Assembly: GCA_029204225.1 (NCBI GenBank)
Contig: CM055097.1
Coordinates: forward strand, 32,082,802 to 32,146,801
DNA length: 64,000 bases
Source of the DNA: Diphasiastrum complanatum
Lineage: Eukaryota; Streptophyta; Lycopodiopsida; Lycopodiales; Lycopodiaceae
Reading direction: 5' to 3'
Shown: positions 23,379 to 34,576 of the stretch, piece by piece
Numbering within the stretch: position 1 is the first letter of the stretch
How the letters are laid out: each line of letters starts with the position of its first letter
Position numbers and translations under genes: made by a program
Notes under the pieces: generated by a model
The model's database searches: none
Told to the model about the DNA's origin: nothing
Seen by the model: only the letters and a program-made list of their open reading frames with translations

Positions 23379-24548
23379 ATGGATCAAACTAATGGTAACC
23401 CAACTTTTGATTTATCAAACCCATCCAATGTGGCACAAGCTCTTGAACTTTTATATCAACAAATTCAAGCCACTAATAAACAGCTTCTTGAAACTAATCA
23501 AAAGGACCAAGACTTGGAGTCCAGGTTAGCCAACCAGAAGAAGCATGTAGTTCCACCTCCCGTTAAATTGTTTAAGGGAGAGAAGAAAAATAGGAACTTG
23601 CAAGTGGTAAGTTCATAGCTTAATGTTTGGAACAAATACTTTGGCATGAACCAATTCCTAAAATGTGAAAAGTTATCCACTGTTACTATGTTCCTTGAGG
23701 GAAGAGCCTTAGTATGGTGGGATGACCTAGTTGCAAAGGCAATCAACCTTGCACATGAGAAGATTTTTGCATAGTATTTAGGGAATACTTTCTACCACTG
23801 TTAGATGATTATGAACACTTTCAAAAGTTGAGTCATATAACAATGAATAAAGGTTTGGAACAGTTTATTCAGGATTTTTATGAGTACTTGAATCCACTCT
23901 ATAGTGACATTCCGCCCAAAGTACAAATGTTAATGTTTATTGATGGGCTACCAAAAGATTATCAAGTGGATGTTTGTAGGAACCATCCAAAAACCCTTGA
24001 GGATTCTATTAGGGCTAAAAAGTTTTTTTTATGACACACCTAAGCCACCTAGGGGTCAACAACCTAATGAGCAGAAAAAAGTTTTTCAATCTAAGAAAAA
24101 GGATAGGAAAAATGTTAGTAAAACACATCCCAATTCCAATAATCCTAAGAAATCAAAGAAAAACTTTAAAAACAATCAGGGTGGCATTGATAAGGCTGAA
24201 GCTCGTAAGAAGAACCAGTGCTTCAAGTGCAATGGCGAGGGTCACATTGTACGAGATTGCGTCAAAAAACTAGCTTCTACCTCAGGTAATCTATCTCGAA
24301 GAGATGAGATGGATGTTTATTTCCTTAGTTCTTTAGTCTTTGGTCCTAATGACCTTATCTGCATTAAAGGTAAAGTTAAAAATCAAGTTGTTGATGTCCT
24401 TTTTGACACAGGATCCACTCATAACTTTATTAATGTAAATTTGGTGCAAACGCTAAACCTTCCCACCAAAAAAAGTGAGAAAAAATATTGTGTGACAATG
24501 GCATCAGGAATGAATTCTGCGTTTATGGGTTATGTTGTTCCTGATTAA
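23379..24548 (+). pseudogene. Gypsy element (third): gag and protease start
   Basis: ATG at 23379 opens a gypsy gag: a coiled N-terminus (…ALELLYQQIQATNKQLLET…), capsid motif LNVWNKYFGMNQFLKCEKLS with GRALVWWDDL, stops near 23618 and 23773, then 23828-24034. A frame shift leads to a Lys-rich stretch and the zinc knuckle CFKCNGEGHIVRDC (complete C-x2-C-x4-H-x4-C) near 24220. The retropepsin catalytic motif is VLFDTGSTHNFIN near 24400. The gag, knuckle and protease order is normal. The preceding copia fragment ends within 60 bases, so the 5' LTR and leader are missing. Confidence 0.82.
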
Positions 24549-24551
24549 GAA

Positions 24552-25502
24552 TTGCACATACAGGACTACTCCAAAAAAATAGAATTCCATGCTGTTGCAT
24601 TAGCAAATGTGGATATTGTTCTTGGGCAACAATGGCATTTTGATAAGAATAAGTCACTGAAAATCGATTTTGTTGAAAAATCTTTATCTTTTATGCATGA
24701 GAATTCTTTAATTAAGATCATGGCTAGTTTAAGTGTTGACACTGAAAACGTTAACCCTTATTCTAAACAAGAACTTAATTCTATTATGAAAAATTCAGAT
24801 TTTAAAATTTATTTATGTTTTCATAAGGATATGATTTGTCTCAATGATGAAGAACTTAACATAAATGCCACGAGTATACCCAGGGAGAACACTGCAAAAT
24901 TTGAAGCCTATAATGAACTTAGGCAGGAATTCAATGATGTTTTTTTAGACCTTCCTGTAGGTTTACCACCAAAAAGGACAATTGATCATAAAATTGAACT
25001 AATACCTGCAGCAATTCCAATTGCACAACGTCCTTATAGGATGAGTGCATCGGAAGAGGGCTGAGGTAAGTAAACAATTACATGATTACCTAGTAAATCT
25101 CCTTGGGCATCACCAGTGTTTTGGGTTGCCAAGAAGGATGGGATTATAAGAAATTGAACAAGGTAAATGTTAAGAATAAATATCCACTACCGCAGATGGA
25201 TGATCTAATAGACTATCTTGGTGGTGTTGGGTACTTTTCAAGATAGATCTAAGATTGGGTTACCATCAGATACGCATTAAGGCAGAAGATATACCAAAAA
25301 CCGGGTTTCGAACTTGCTTTGGTCACTACAAATTTATGGTGTTGCCTTTTGGTTTGACTAGTGCACCAACAACTTTCCAACAGATGATGAACGATTTGTT
25401 CAGACCATATTTGGGAAGATTTGTAGTGGTATTCTTAGATGATATCCTAGTGTTCAATAAGACATTGGCGGAACATAAAGAGCAGCTTAGGATTGTCTTG
25501 CG
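24552..25502 (+). pseudogene. Gypsy element (third): protease end and RT, truncated
   Basis: Continues the protease (…[18 protein letters not shown]…) and reaches RT at [21 protein letters not shown] stop and deletions follow near 25062-25250, then [40 protein letters not shown] and the catalytic box [10 protein letters not shown] (FxDD-type, common in gypsy). At about 25502 (…KEQLRIVL) the reading ends abruptly at the junction with a minus-strand element. RNase H and integrase are absent. Confidence 0.85.
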
Positions 25503-26169
25503 AGCCTCTTGTGCACCTCCTCCTTCCTTGAATATGCTTCTTTCTTGGATATGGCTAATCACTGGTATCGAATCCTTGTGCTCCTACTTTCCATGACCAG
25601 GTACGGCCCTTCAACATCAGCTTCTCACTAGTAGGGCACCCTGCCTCATGCTTTTACAGCACCATAAATCGCTTTATATAGCCAAGGATCCACAGTTTTC
25701 CACCTTAAAATCCTAGGTCACATAAAAGAATAGGTTCTTGGGCATTTGTTAATCTTTCTCTGAGAGTTTTCTTCCAGCTCTCCACCACACTGAGGTCGCC
25801 CTCCTGTAATCTGAATACAATGATTTGCCTCACTTCCAATGATCTGAAAATGAATCCAAGTAGTGTTGTTGCTACTTCACACTCTCTCACTACAGCTTAA
25901 ACTGCAAAATGCTCAAATGTTCACCAAACTGATCCCAGTCAGTTGCCAATGGTTTCTCCACTGTATTTGCCTCCTTATCCTCTGAATAAACTCTTTAAAG
26001 AGTGTTCAAGCACTTCCTACCATGCTTCAATTCCTGCAATCTGCTCAAGAGACTGTTTTCATCAACATTGTAAGTTCTCATGCTTTCACCTCCTGTGAAG
26101 GACTATCTCACCTCAGTACAGAGCCAATGACAAGTCGAACCCAATAGCCAGACACTCAGGATCAGAGGA
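25503..26169 (-). other. Internal stub of a minus-strand LTR element
   Basis: Lies leftward of a PBS at 26170-26181, so it is the leader and gag-proximal part of an element in minus orientation. A short reading starts MRTYNVDENSLLSRLQELKH and a later piece reads …ATTLLGFIFRSLEVRQIIV…. I recognise no domain. Confidence 0.4.
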
Positions 26170-26181
26170 GCTCTAATACCA
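26170..26181 (-). other. PBS, initiator tRNA-Met type
   Basis: On the minus strand reads TGGTATTAGAGC, directly after an LTR end …TTTTACA. Confidence 0.7.
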
Positions 26182-26641
<460 letters not shown>

Positions 26642-26870
26642 ATAATTTGATTGGAACATTTGTTGGAAGGTTTTAACCATTATGCAAATGTGTTTTCAGG
26701 TTCTTAACAGGTTGAGAAACATTCTCATGTGAAGTGATCTTAGATCTACATCTAAATATCAAGATTTGACGAGCTAGTGAAGCTAGTCTTGTGATTCACT
26801 AAGTGTGCCTATACATGCACCTCCTAAGCTTGTATTTATCACTTGATGGAGTTTATAAACTTTTAGAAGT
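26642..26870. other. Non-coding, possible leader of a plus-strand element
   Basis: No gene. It precedes two ORFs that lead to a polypurine tract and LTR at 27857-28364. Confidence 0.3.
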
Positions 26871-27335
26871 GTGGTTTACATGTGGTTTTACAGGTTGAAT
26901 CAATATCTTAGTGTGTTGATTAGTAAGCAAGTTGTGGAAGGTAAAAACTTGGCTTTACTCACATGTTTTGGTACATCTTCTTGTGTAGATGATGTTATGC
27001 ATATGGATGGTTGTCTTCATGAAATGGATGTCATTTACAGTTCTAGAAAAGAGATTTTGGTCAATGGTTTTGATGGTCAAGAGGAAGATCAACATGTTGA
27101 TCTTAATGAGCTTCATCAACATCAATTGGAAATTGGCAATTTGGAGCTAGTCAAGAGCATCAAAGAAGAATCAAATGGCCAAGGCACTAACGATATGTTT
27201 TTTCGGGTTATTGAAGACTCAAAGGCAAAGGAGCAACAAGGAAGACTTGTTCAAACCTACTTTACTCATCTAAATATATGTTTGAGCTATGCTATGCCAA
27301 TGAGTGAAAACTGTCAAAATATGGTGAATCTATGA
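26871..27335 (+). CDS. Unrecognised ORF upstream of a PPT/LTR (first)
   Basis: A 154-codon ORF, uninterrupted. The middle is acidic and His/Glu-rich (…DGQEEDQHVDLNELHQHQLE…) and the end has a Cys-containing segment. I see no zinc knuckle, protease, RT or integrase motif. Together with the next ORF it lies between a minus-strand LTR and a polypurine tract, so it is probably the product of a non-autonomous LTR element or a degraded envelope-like or capsid-like ORF. The ATG start at 26871 is the track's longest-frame choice; an internal ATG near 26994 is equally possible. Expression is unproven. Confidence 0.3.
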   Translation: MVYMWFYRLNQYLSVLISKQVVEGKNLALLTCFGTSSCVDDVMHMDGCLHEMDVIYSSRKEILVNGFDGQEEDQHVDLNELHQHQLEIGNLELVKSIKEESNGQGTNDMFFRVIEDSKAKEQQGRLVQTYFTHLNICLSYAMPMSENCQNMVNL

Positions 27336-27342
27336 TCATCTT

Positions 27343-27798
27343 TTGTATCCAATGGATCTTGAAGAAGGACTAGTACTACCTACTAGTTATGTGGAGTCTT
27401 ATGTAGTTGGCTTAGCATCATTGTTGTACTCTTTTACTCATGGATTTCCAAAGCTTGATGGCTCTTCATGGCAAGAAGGCAATGGAGGCTCATTGATGGT
27501 GGATTTCAACAAGTACACTTCACAAGAAGTGAAATATGGAGAAGACATGCAAGCAAGCATTCATCACTTTCATATGTTACATGTTTGCTACTGTTTTACA
27601 GAGATTTCAAAGGTGGAAACATGGTGGAATCATTCCATTCCCATTCTATGTTATTCTTCATGTACTAGTTTCATCTTGAAATGTAAAGTTGATGTAAGAA
27701 ATAGTGAAACATCCAATATGGACACTATTATCTATATCAATTATAAAGTTTATTGTTTTGTACATATTAGGATCATTGAGAGGAGATCTATCCTTTAG
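27343..27798 (+). CDS. Unrecognised ORF upstream of a PPT/LTR (second)
   Basis: A 151-codon ORF starting seven bases after the previous stop, in the same frame offset by a short gap. Contains …GFPKLDGSSWQEGNGGSLMV… and a His-rich, Cys-rich part (HHFHMLHVCYCFTEISKVET), ending in a hydrophobic, Tyr-rich tail. No family recognised. It ends 58 bases before the polypurine tract at 27857, the place where the last ORF of an LTR element ends. I therefore infer it is retroelement-derived. Confidence 0.3.
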   Translation: MYPMDLEEGLVLPTSYVESYVVGLASLLYSFTHGFPKLDGSSWQEGNGGSLMVDFNKYTSQEVKYGEDMQASIHHFHMLHVCYCFTEISKVETWWNHSIPILCYSSCTSFILKCKVDVRNSETSNMDTIIYINYKVYCFVHIRIIERRSIL

Positions 27799-27856
27799 AT
27801 GGAAATCATTCTTAAGTTAACATCAAAGTAGTGTTGTAAAACTAGCAAGCAAAGTT

Positions 27857-27868
27857 GAAGAGGGAGTG
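27857..27868 (+). other. Polypurine tract
   Basis: GAAGAGGGAGTG directly before an LTR start TGCAAATTG: the plus-strand priming site arrangement. Confidence 0.6.
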
Positions 27869-28364
27869 TGCAAATTGTCAACATTTCTTGGACTAGTTTT
27901 AGGCCAAATTTGGTAATTTTGGCATAGTTTTGGATATGACCTTTCACACGTGTGGAATAGGTCTAGATACATTTATTCTAGTATATATTTCATATTGAAG
28001 AAGTTTCAAACTTCAGGACCTTCAAAATGACACCAAAATTATGTCATTTGGACATATAGGCCAAAATTGACTATTTCAGGCTAGTGGTGCCCTAAAATTG
28101 GTTCCTAAGTTCTAGAGAGAGGAGAGAGAGTCATCTCTCTCACCTATATTAGGCTGAATTTCGTGGAAAAAAAAAAGTTTGAAGAAACTTATGTATTGTT
28201 TCATTGAGATCAATAGATCATTGTCATTGTTTCTTCCTCGTCCATTGTGAGCAATATTACTTTGTGTATTGTCTTCGAAGCTATTGTGTATGATCTTAGA
28301 AGCTTTTCAAAGGTGGTAGGATGCTATAGTAAGGCCTATTTGCTGCTATTTCTGGCCACCAACA
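27869..28364 (+). repeat. 3' LTR, about 496 bp
   Basis: Starts TGCAAATTGTCAACA after the polypurine tract and ends CCACCAACA. Contains CACACGTGTG and a short GAGA-rich part. I did not find its 5' partner in the window. Confidence 0.6.
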
Positions 28365-29030
28365 GTACCTTACTTTAGTTTCTTTTGTTCTTTGAATGCT
28401 TGTTCAAGTTCTTGTGCATCAAAGGTAGCATTAGGATGCTTTGCCATTTCTAGCTTTTGTAGCTTGTTTTGCAAAGATCTTAGCCAAATCATTTGGGATC
28501 TTAGATCCACTTACAATCTGAATTTTTCACATAAATGATAGCCTAGAAATTGTCATCCATACCAAAACACCATTCTTGTTTCTTATGGATTGATGTGGAG
28601 ATAGGTGAGTACATAAAAGTAGTTTTATATAAGTAATAGTATAGAACCATTAGGTTGAAGATACAAATATGTCTCTCTTTGTTTGGATGCACCTCGATGT
28701 GTACTAGCATATCGATGAATCGAACAATATTTTAATACTTTGATAAGTGTAATTGGTCCTATTAATAAGGCAAGTAGTGCATTTGCATGACCATGGATGG
28801 ACTAATATATAACATTATAGATATATGTGAAATGTAGGCTTAAATCATCATTTTAAGCTTAACTGACATAAATGATGTCCTAGTAAAACTATGATTTATG
28901 ATGGTATACATGACAACTTCTCAAAAGCCTTCATTTATCCAAAATGACAAATTGTGGCAATTTTTTGGCTTAATTTGTGGATAAGTGGGTGGATAAAAGG
29001 TAATAGATAAATATAATGCTATGACATCTT
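28365..29030. other. Weakly coding retroelement debris
   Basis: AT-rich, with no clear reading. It may be the decayed downstream part of the minus-strand copia RT that follows. Confidence 0.3.
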
Positions 29031-29440
29031 TTAGTCAATATAAATATGTTGTATATTTTTCAATGCATGTCGATGTGTACTGACATAATAAATAAGTAGC
29101 ATCGAGTAGTGCACTCTCATCCTGGTTAAAAAGGTGAAGGTCTCTTCATAGTCAATGCCCTTACTTTGTGCATAGCCTTTCACTACAAGCCTTTTATTAT
29201 ATTTTTCCAATGGTTCCATGGCCTTGTACTTCATTAGGTATACCCATTTGTTGCCAATGGGTCTCTTGCCCTTTGGAAGATCCACTATCTCCCAAGTCTC
29301 ATGGTGTTTGATGAAATCAATTTACTCTTGCATTGCTTTTTACCAAATCTCCCAATCCTTGGCCTCTTAAAATCAAGAGGGCTCAGTAGACAAAATGATG
29401 TTACTTATGAGTGCGAGATTTACCTGAAATCTATCCGGTT
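29031..29440 (-). pseudogene. Ty1/copia RT fragment, minus strand
   Basis: On the minus strand 29285-29031 reads LPKGKRPIGNKWVYLMKYKA, then KRLVVKGYAQSKGIDYEETF, the well-known start of copia RT. It ends with HALKNIQHIYID before reaching the catalytic box. Upstream (29290-29440) is a worn stretch of the segment preceding RT. No YVDD is present. It is a short relic without LTRs. Confidence 0.75.
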
Positions 29441-29696
29441 TTGTCTTTTCTCTCATGGAACATCGTAGCTCTCCCTCCTTGCTAGAATCGACAACTTTGC
29501 CTTCCTTGTCACTCATGAGCTTCGTATACTACTTAGGCAACTTGTGTTGATGTGATCCACTACGAGGTGAATAGGTATCTCAAGTGTTGGAGGGTTTGCG
29601 GATCCCAAGGCGACCCTAACCCTAGCTAATAAGTGAGAGGGGTTTGGCACCCTGCGTGTGTAAGTCCAACCCAATGATCACATAGTTATTTGATAA

Positions 29697-30074
29697 TTAG
29701 AAAGTCAATAGCCAGGGAAGGCCCAAAATTACATCGAAGGCATCCATCTCTAAAATCAAAAAGTTGAGTTTAGCCTTCCATCTCCCAATTTGCACTGGGA
29801 TGTTCAATGTTGCTTTGTCTGCGTCCAGTGCTCCCTTTGCTGTTTCTACCTTGAGCGTTGATGTTACATTTTTGGTCGGCAAGCTGAACTGTTCCACTAC
29901 GCTCCTTGAAATATAGTTATGTGAAGCTCCGGAGTCGATCATGGAATCTGACTTCCTCCCCGCGATCTTTTCGGATAGGAATAATAATCTCGAACCAATC
30001 TTGGGGGTTGCCCCATGGAAGCTCCTTTCCATACTTGTATGTCGTCCACCCACAAATGTAAATTCCTCCTTCAA
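29697..30074 (-). pseudogene. Ty3/gypsy aspartic protease fragment, minus strand
   Basis: Reads on the minus strand as a retropepsin: …GRKSDSMIDSGASHNYISRS with the catalytic D-S-G, a flap region, and ILEMDAFDVILGLPWLLTF with the conserved ILG-x-PWL end. Open for 125 codons. Upstream on the minus strand there is no gag; the sequence passes within about 260 bases to a PBS-like site near 30325-30336. The element has lost gag, or this is a deletion derivative. RT is also missing. Confidence 0.78.
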
Positions 30075-30319
30075 CTCCCAACTAGATCAGATCACCTGGA
30101 AGAAGTTAAGCAACCAAGGGTTATTCAGGTCCAAACAAGCACACCACAAACGAACATACCAACCAAAGCAAACACAGAGGATCCCTCTCAAGCCACATTC
30201 CCCTTGAGACCGGACGTAGACGATTCAAGAACTTAGAAAATTGATAGCTTTTCCGTTAACCTTCCCGGTTCTTTGAATTCTCCCAGAATTTGGTTAAAGT
30301 AGCTCATAACTTGAACCAC

Positions 30320-30620
30320 ACCAAGGCTCTAATATTGTGATTAAGATTGATTTGCACGGTTTACGCTACAATTCCATCAAGCTATCAACCACGACATATG
30401 GAGACCTAGAAGCAAACTAAGCCCACACCATGGAACTCCAAAAAACTGTAATAACACAAGAGATAAAGGAGTACATATATATAGTCTCTCTTTCAGGGGG
30501 TACAGCTACATGGGAATATGGTTCCTGTTACGGATCACCATGTCAATCAACAAGAGGAATGGTTCCACGATTCTGGAAAGACACACCCTAGAAAAGCCAT
30601 CAAGAATGGTTCCACAACTA
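30320..30620 (-). repeat. PBS-like site and LTR-like sequence, minus strand
   Basis: On the minus strand an AATATTAGAGCCTTGG string near 30325-30340 resembles the Met-tRNA PBS TGGTATTAGAGC. To its right, 30345-30620 has a TATATATA box (about 30474-30482) and no coding, as in an LTR. Boundaries uncertain. Confidence 0.4.
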
Positions 30621-30624
30621 ATCG

Positions 30625-30905
30625 GCCTATAGTACGAAGAAATTTGTTCACCTTGGAGACAACAATTTGCACATGATCTAAGGTGAAGGTAATATCAAGC
30701 TGAATTTTCAGAATGGACAGTCCAAGCTCATTCCAAAACTATTGTATCTTCCAAGACTAGCAACCAGTTTGTTGTCTGTCAACAAACTACTAATTTAGGA
30801 TATAAGGTAGAGTTTGAAGCAGATTCTTGTGAAATTCTCGACAAAGAGAAGAGAGTCCTTGCACTTAAAGAAGACAACGATATCTGCATCGGCTTACTCA
30901 TTGCT
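30625..30905 (+). pseudogene. Copia element A-family fragment (pre-integrase)
   Basis: Reads KKFVHLGDNNLHMI, a stop, then LIPKLLYLPRLATSLLSVNK and a frameshifted YKVEFEADSCEILDKEKRVL. It matches the pre-integrase part of element A at about 20685-20940 (KKFVHLGDNNTHTI, …LSKVLYVPKLSTNLLSV…). It is a short orphan piece with stops. Confidence 0.75.
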
Positions 30906-32192
30906 ATTCTATGATACGAGTTGGAGTTTTTTTGCCCATACATAGTGAAAAGTGTGGATAATTACAAAAACATTTGTGGCAAAAAAAAATGACAAGGTAA
31001 CACTTTCAAGTATTCAATAAAGCCGACATACAGTGAAGCCCAAATCATCACAATACTCGATAAAAGTTACATCTAGCCAATAAAAGACACATCTAAAAGA
31101 TTATAACATTATTCATGCAAAAATTTCTTGATGGTTCAGATGAGTCCCTAGAAAGTGAGATCTTGACAAATTTAGTATGATTGGTAGATATTTTGCAAAT
31201 TAGAATAGTTGTATTTGGCTTAACAAGGCTACTAGGGTGTGTGGCTTGAATTGATCCCATGTGGGTGGGGATTAGTGTATTTTGCACCTCCACCGTGATG
31301 ATAGTGGAGGAGCCCAAACGATCAAATACTGGCGAAGACATAATGGTGGAGAAATAAATATGCTCATTTTAGAACGGTGACTGATTTGTGAGAGATAAAT
31401 GGGACCCCACTCCACCACCCTAAGGTTATTTTAGGATGCAATTGTGAGTCATAGTGTGGAATACGACGATCCATAAAGGTGGTTGGTCGCATGGATGATG
31501 TCAGCTTTGTTATGTATATTTGGACCCCTTCTAATTGTTAATATTATGGGCACTCTAGTTATTTATAACTAGTGTAAAATACACCATGAGAATCAATACA
31601 TAATCATTATTTTTTTGGTGCTCCATGAGAATGAATACGTAATCATGTACTTTTTTGGTGCTCCTAGTGTGTTGGATGAGGGTGGGGCTGTGCTTGCACA
31701 CTCTATTTTAACACTTTGGGGATTTTAAACATCCTCGAAGTTGGGGAGTTTTTACAATCCTAGAAAAGTTTTGAGATGTATAATTATATGAATGTGGGCA
31801 ATGATATTATGTGAGCAGTGCTGGAGAAAACGCGATTCTAGCGTTTTCATTGGGCCATGTCTGTCTTAAATTTTTTTTGAAGGGCATAAAAGTGTTGCAA
31901 AGTGGGAGAAAGAGAACCTTTTAGAAAAAGAACTGTCTAGAGAGAGAAGGAAAACCTTCTAGAGAGAGAGAGAGACCAATATAAAACAGAGTAGCGCGAT
32001 AGAGAGGGGGGGTGCAAGAGAGGAGCGTAGTTTTTTTTTATTTTTAGGGTTTTTTAAGGTTAGAACGAAAATAGCACTACTTGAGAAAGTTTCTAGAAAG
32101 AGAAAAAGCTATAAAAGGGCAAGAGAGAGGAGAGGCGTGCATCATGTAGAACAAGAATGCAACATTTTAGAAAATCTACAAGCCTAAACCCT
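30906..32192. other. Non-coding spacer with small repeats
   Basis: No gene supported. It holds a 39-bp direct duplication (about 31584 and 31623), a small hairpin GAAAACGC…GCGTTTTC (31826-31848), and GA-rich stretches with a TATAAAA string near 31980. Confidence 0.4.
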
Positions 32193-32310
32193 AAACCCAG
32201 AGGAGGTTTCTCCAACATGACTCCCTCTTAACTAATTACCAAGATATTTGAGGGAAACCCAAAGGAGGTTTCTGCAACATGACTGCATCTAACTAATTAC
32301 CAGTGCATGT
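32193..32310. repeat. 62-bp tandem duplication
   Basis: Two copies start AAACCCAGAGGAGG at 32193 and AAACCCAAAGGAGG at 32255, and both run through ACTAATTACCA. Confidence 0.85.
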
Positions 32311-32930
32311 TCCATGCACCTGTCGGGGCGTGGCGTTAAAGCTTTTCTACGAACCTGTGCGATTGCGTACCATCTTTCAACGGAGAAAGAGAAGAGAAAT
32401 TCCTTGTGCTCCGTGCAAAAAAGAGAGATCATGAATCGGAAAAGGCTGGATATTGTACACTAGTAAAGTCTAAACTAAAGAGGGGCGTTTGCGAAATAAA
32501 GTATTCAATTCAAAGGCTTTGGTTGGGAGTTGGATGGGATGGTGATCGCAAACTCAAAGTATTTCGCGTTAAATATCTGGGCCCTTCGCCTCTTCTTCTG
32601 CCTCGCCTCTGACGAAACTTCCCATCGCCCATCGCTTCCTCCACTGTCCACCTTTATCAGACGTGAGCAGGCCTGCGTTCTGACGGCTTCCCAGCTCTTC
32701 ACACGCATTTTTTTCTTCATTGAAATGCATTTTTTGTTTTAGCCTTTTTCAACTGGAAAGGTAGTTTATGAGAAAATTTCTTTGTGCACGCTTCAAATTA
32801 GGTGGAATCGTTAGTGTTGAAGGTCGCTGATGTCTTGCACCTTTCACCAGGAAGGTTTTAGTGCCCTTCAAAAGACGGGCCTGACGTGACCTTAACTTTA
32901 ACTGCGTCGTACGGGCAGTGGAGGCGTACC
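32311..32930. other. Distal upstream region of the EF-hand gene
   Basis: Base composition shifts toward GC here compared with the surrounding retroelements. No ORF with protein character. Confidence 0.4.
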
Positions 32931-32934
32931 GGCT

Positions 32935-33570
32935 CTCGTACAGTCCAAGAGACGCGGTGATTCAGTGCCCGCGCACTGTTGGATTCTGATACGAGCGTTT
33001 ATCGTTTGCCACGTTGCGTGATGGTTGTGATGGAGATGATTAAATGACACGTGGCAAGAATCCAAGTGGTCGGTTGTCAATATGCTTGCCATTAAGCCCC
33101 CCCAATCCGCTGCCCCGACCAAAACAGCTCAGTCCGCAGTTTCCCTGCGCCTGCGGCAGAGGTAGCACGGCTCTTAGCTACACGACATCCTTCTAGTCCA
33201 GCACTTCTGGATTCTAGCCACGTGGCATAACGCAACGTGGGCTATTTTCAACGGTTAGCTGTCCTAACGTGGCAGGATCCGATTGTTTTCGCGAAAATCC
33301 AACGGTGCGGGGGCGTCGATTCTCAGCGTGCCATCGAGTGTCCTTATCGTGGGGGGTCAGCCCGACGGGTATTAACGGCACGCCGACTCTCCGCTCTCGC
33401 CCATCTCTGGATACTCGCCACGTCTCATAATACCACGTGGTGTATTTTCAACGGTAGTCAAGATAAACGTGGCAGAATCTGATTGCGATGGAGGAAATCC
33501 AACGGTCCCAAAGCTGTGAGGAGTAGCGTGCTATCTATTGTGGGGTCAGTCCGCCCCCTTATTCTCGCCC
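32935..33570 (+). promoter_or_regulatory. Triplicated promoter module with G-boxes and AACGG cores
   Basis: Two direct copies of a 200-bp module (33205-33404 and 33405 to about 33570), plus an inverted copy (33066 down to about 32940). Each has a CACGTG G-box (33048-33053, 33219-33224, 33434-33439), an ACGTGGCA box and an AATCCAAC string. The direct copies also carry TTTTCAACGGT and AATCCAACGGT, close to the mitosis-specific activator (MSA) core AACGG. The module lies 0.6-1.2 kb before the EF-hand start codon. Confidence 0.65.
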
Positions 33571-33703
33571 CCTCCCCTCTCCTGCCCCTTTCCTGCAGCT
33601 CTCGGCGAAGCTCCCTGTTTCCCTTGCTTTTGCTGCACTTTCCTCCTCCATCGCGCAGCAGCTGTAGCCTGTTGCTGCTCTGCTGCAGCATTGCCCGAGC
33701 ATC

Positions 33704-33712
33704 TATAATAAA
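33704..33712 (+). promoter_or_regulatory. Candidate TATA box
   Basis: TATAATAAA in a pyrimidine-rich context about 460 bases before the EF-hand ATG. An alternative TTTATATC lies near 33755. Confidence 0.35.
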
Positions 33713-34171
33713 TCCTGTATGGAATCCGGAAGCTGCATCTCTTCTTCTCTATCTGCTTTATATCTCCTTTCTTCCTCACATGAATCCAATCTCTAGGCTC
33801 TCTTCCAGCCCATAGATATTCTATCCCCCACCCCTCTTCTTCCCTTGCTCTCGCTTTTCTGCCATTGGGCGGGGAGCCAGGCGTTAATTAGCTGTGCTTG
33901 GCTTGTTCTGAAGATCATTCTTTCTTTCTAGATCTCATTTATGGCTGCTGCTTTGTGAATTCATTCCCATGATGGTATGTTCTGGTGAAGAGCTTCTGCT
34001 TTGTCTTGCCGCTCCTGCGCAGGGCTGCTGCTGCTGCCTTGGCCTGGTTCTTGGAATGAAGTAGCGTTTGGATCTGCCTCGCACGTTGCCTCTTGTGGGT
34101 TTGCGTTGTAGGAGCATCGCAGCTGCTCCAGGCTTGTTGGGAGGCTTGTTTTTGTTACTAGACAGCTTCTG

Positions 34172-34576
34172 ATGGAATACCCGGTGAGAATGGGTGCCGA
34201 CAACGCTTGCTCAACAGAGGCAGAGGTCGAGGTGTTCGACGATTTTCTACCCATCATGGCGCGGAAGCTCGGGGAGGAGGGCTTGATGGAAGAGCTCTGT
34301 AACGGCTTCCGGCTTCTTGCTGATCCGCAAACGGGCACCATCACACTCAAGAGTCTCAAGGAGAACGTGAGGCTGTTAGGCTTGGAGGAAATGAACGATG
34401 ATCAACTGCAGGCGATGATAAAAGAGGGGGATTTTGACCGCGATGGTTGTCTAAATCAACAAGAGTTCTGTATTCTCATGTTAAGACTCAGCCCATCCCT
34501 CATGGTCGAAGCTCAGCAATGGCTGGAGGACGCTCTTGCCGAAGAGCTTGAATGCTTTATGGAAGAAGCCTATTGA
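34172..34576 (+). CDS. KIC/PBP1-like single EF-hand calcium-binding protein
   Basis: An intact, intronless 134-residue gene. The ATG at 34172 is the first after an in-frame TAG at 34109. Residues 87-98 (DFDRDGCLNQQE) form a canonical EF-hand loop with Asp at 1, 3 and 5, Gly at 6 and Glu at 12. Residues 51-62 (DPQTGTITLKSL) are a degenerate EF-like loop. The pattern FDDFLPIMARKLG…LCNGFRLLADP…EGDFDRDG…FCILMLRLSP…WLEDAL matches the plant KIC/PBP1 family in length and layout. In Arabidopsis KIC binds the calmodulin-binding kinesin KCBP in a calcium-dependent way, and PBP1 binds PINOID kinase. Which of these roles applies here is inference. GC content is higher than its surroundings. The triplicated promoter module lies upstream. 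Confidence 0.9.
   Translation: MEYPVRMGADNACSTEAEVEVFDDFLPIMARKLGEEGLMEELCNGFRLLADPQTGTITLKSLKENVRLLGLEEMNDDQLQAMIKEGDFDRDGCLNQQEFCILMLRLSPSLMVEAQQWLEDALAEELECFMEEAY

Noticed and set aside
31093-31341. 82-codon minus-strand ORF with a possible copia gag start
   Set aside because: No gag motif beyond a few weak similarities; not enough to call.
33458-33815. ORFs on both strands in the EF-hand upstream region
   Set aside because: Low-complexity Arg/Gly or Ser/Pro/Leu translations of GC-rich promoter and 5' UTR sequence, with no domain.
33961-34359. 132-codon minus-strand ORF over the EF-hand gene
   Set aside because: Antisense shadow of the real gene; no domain.
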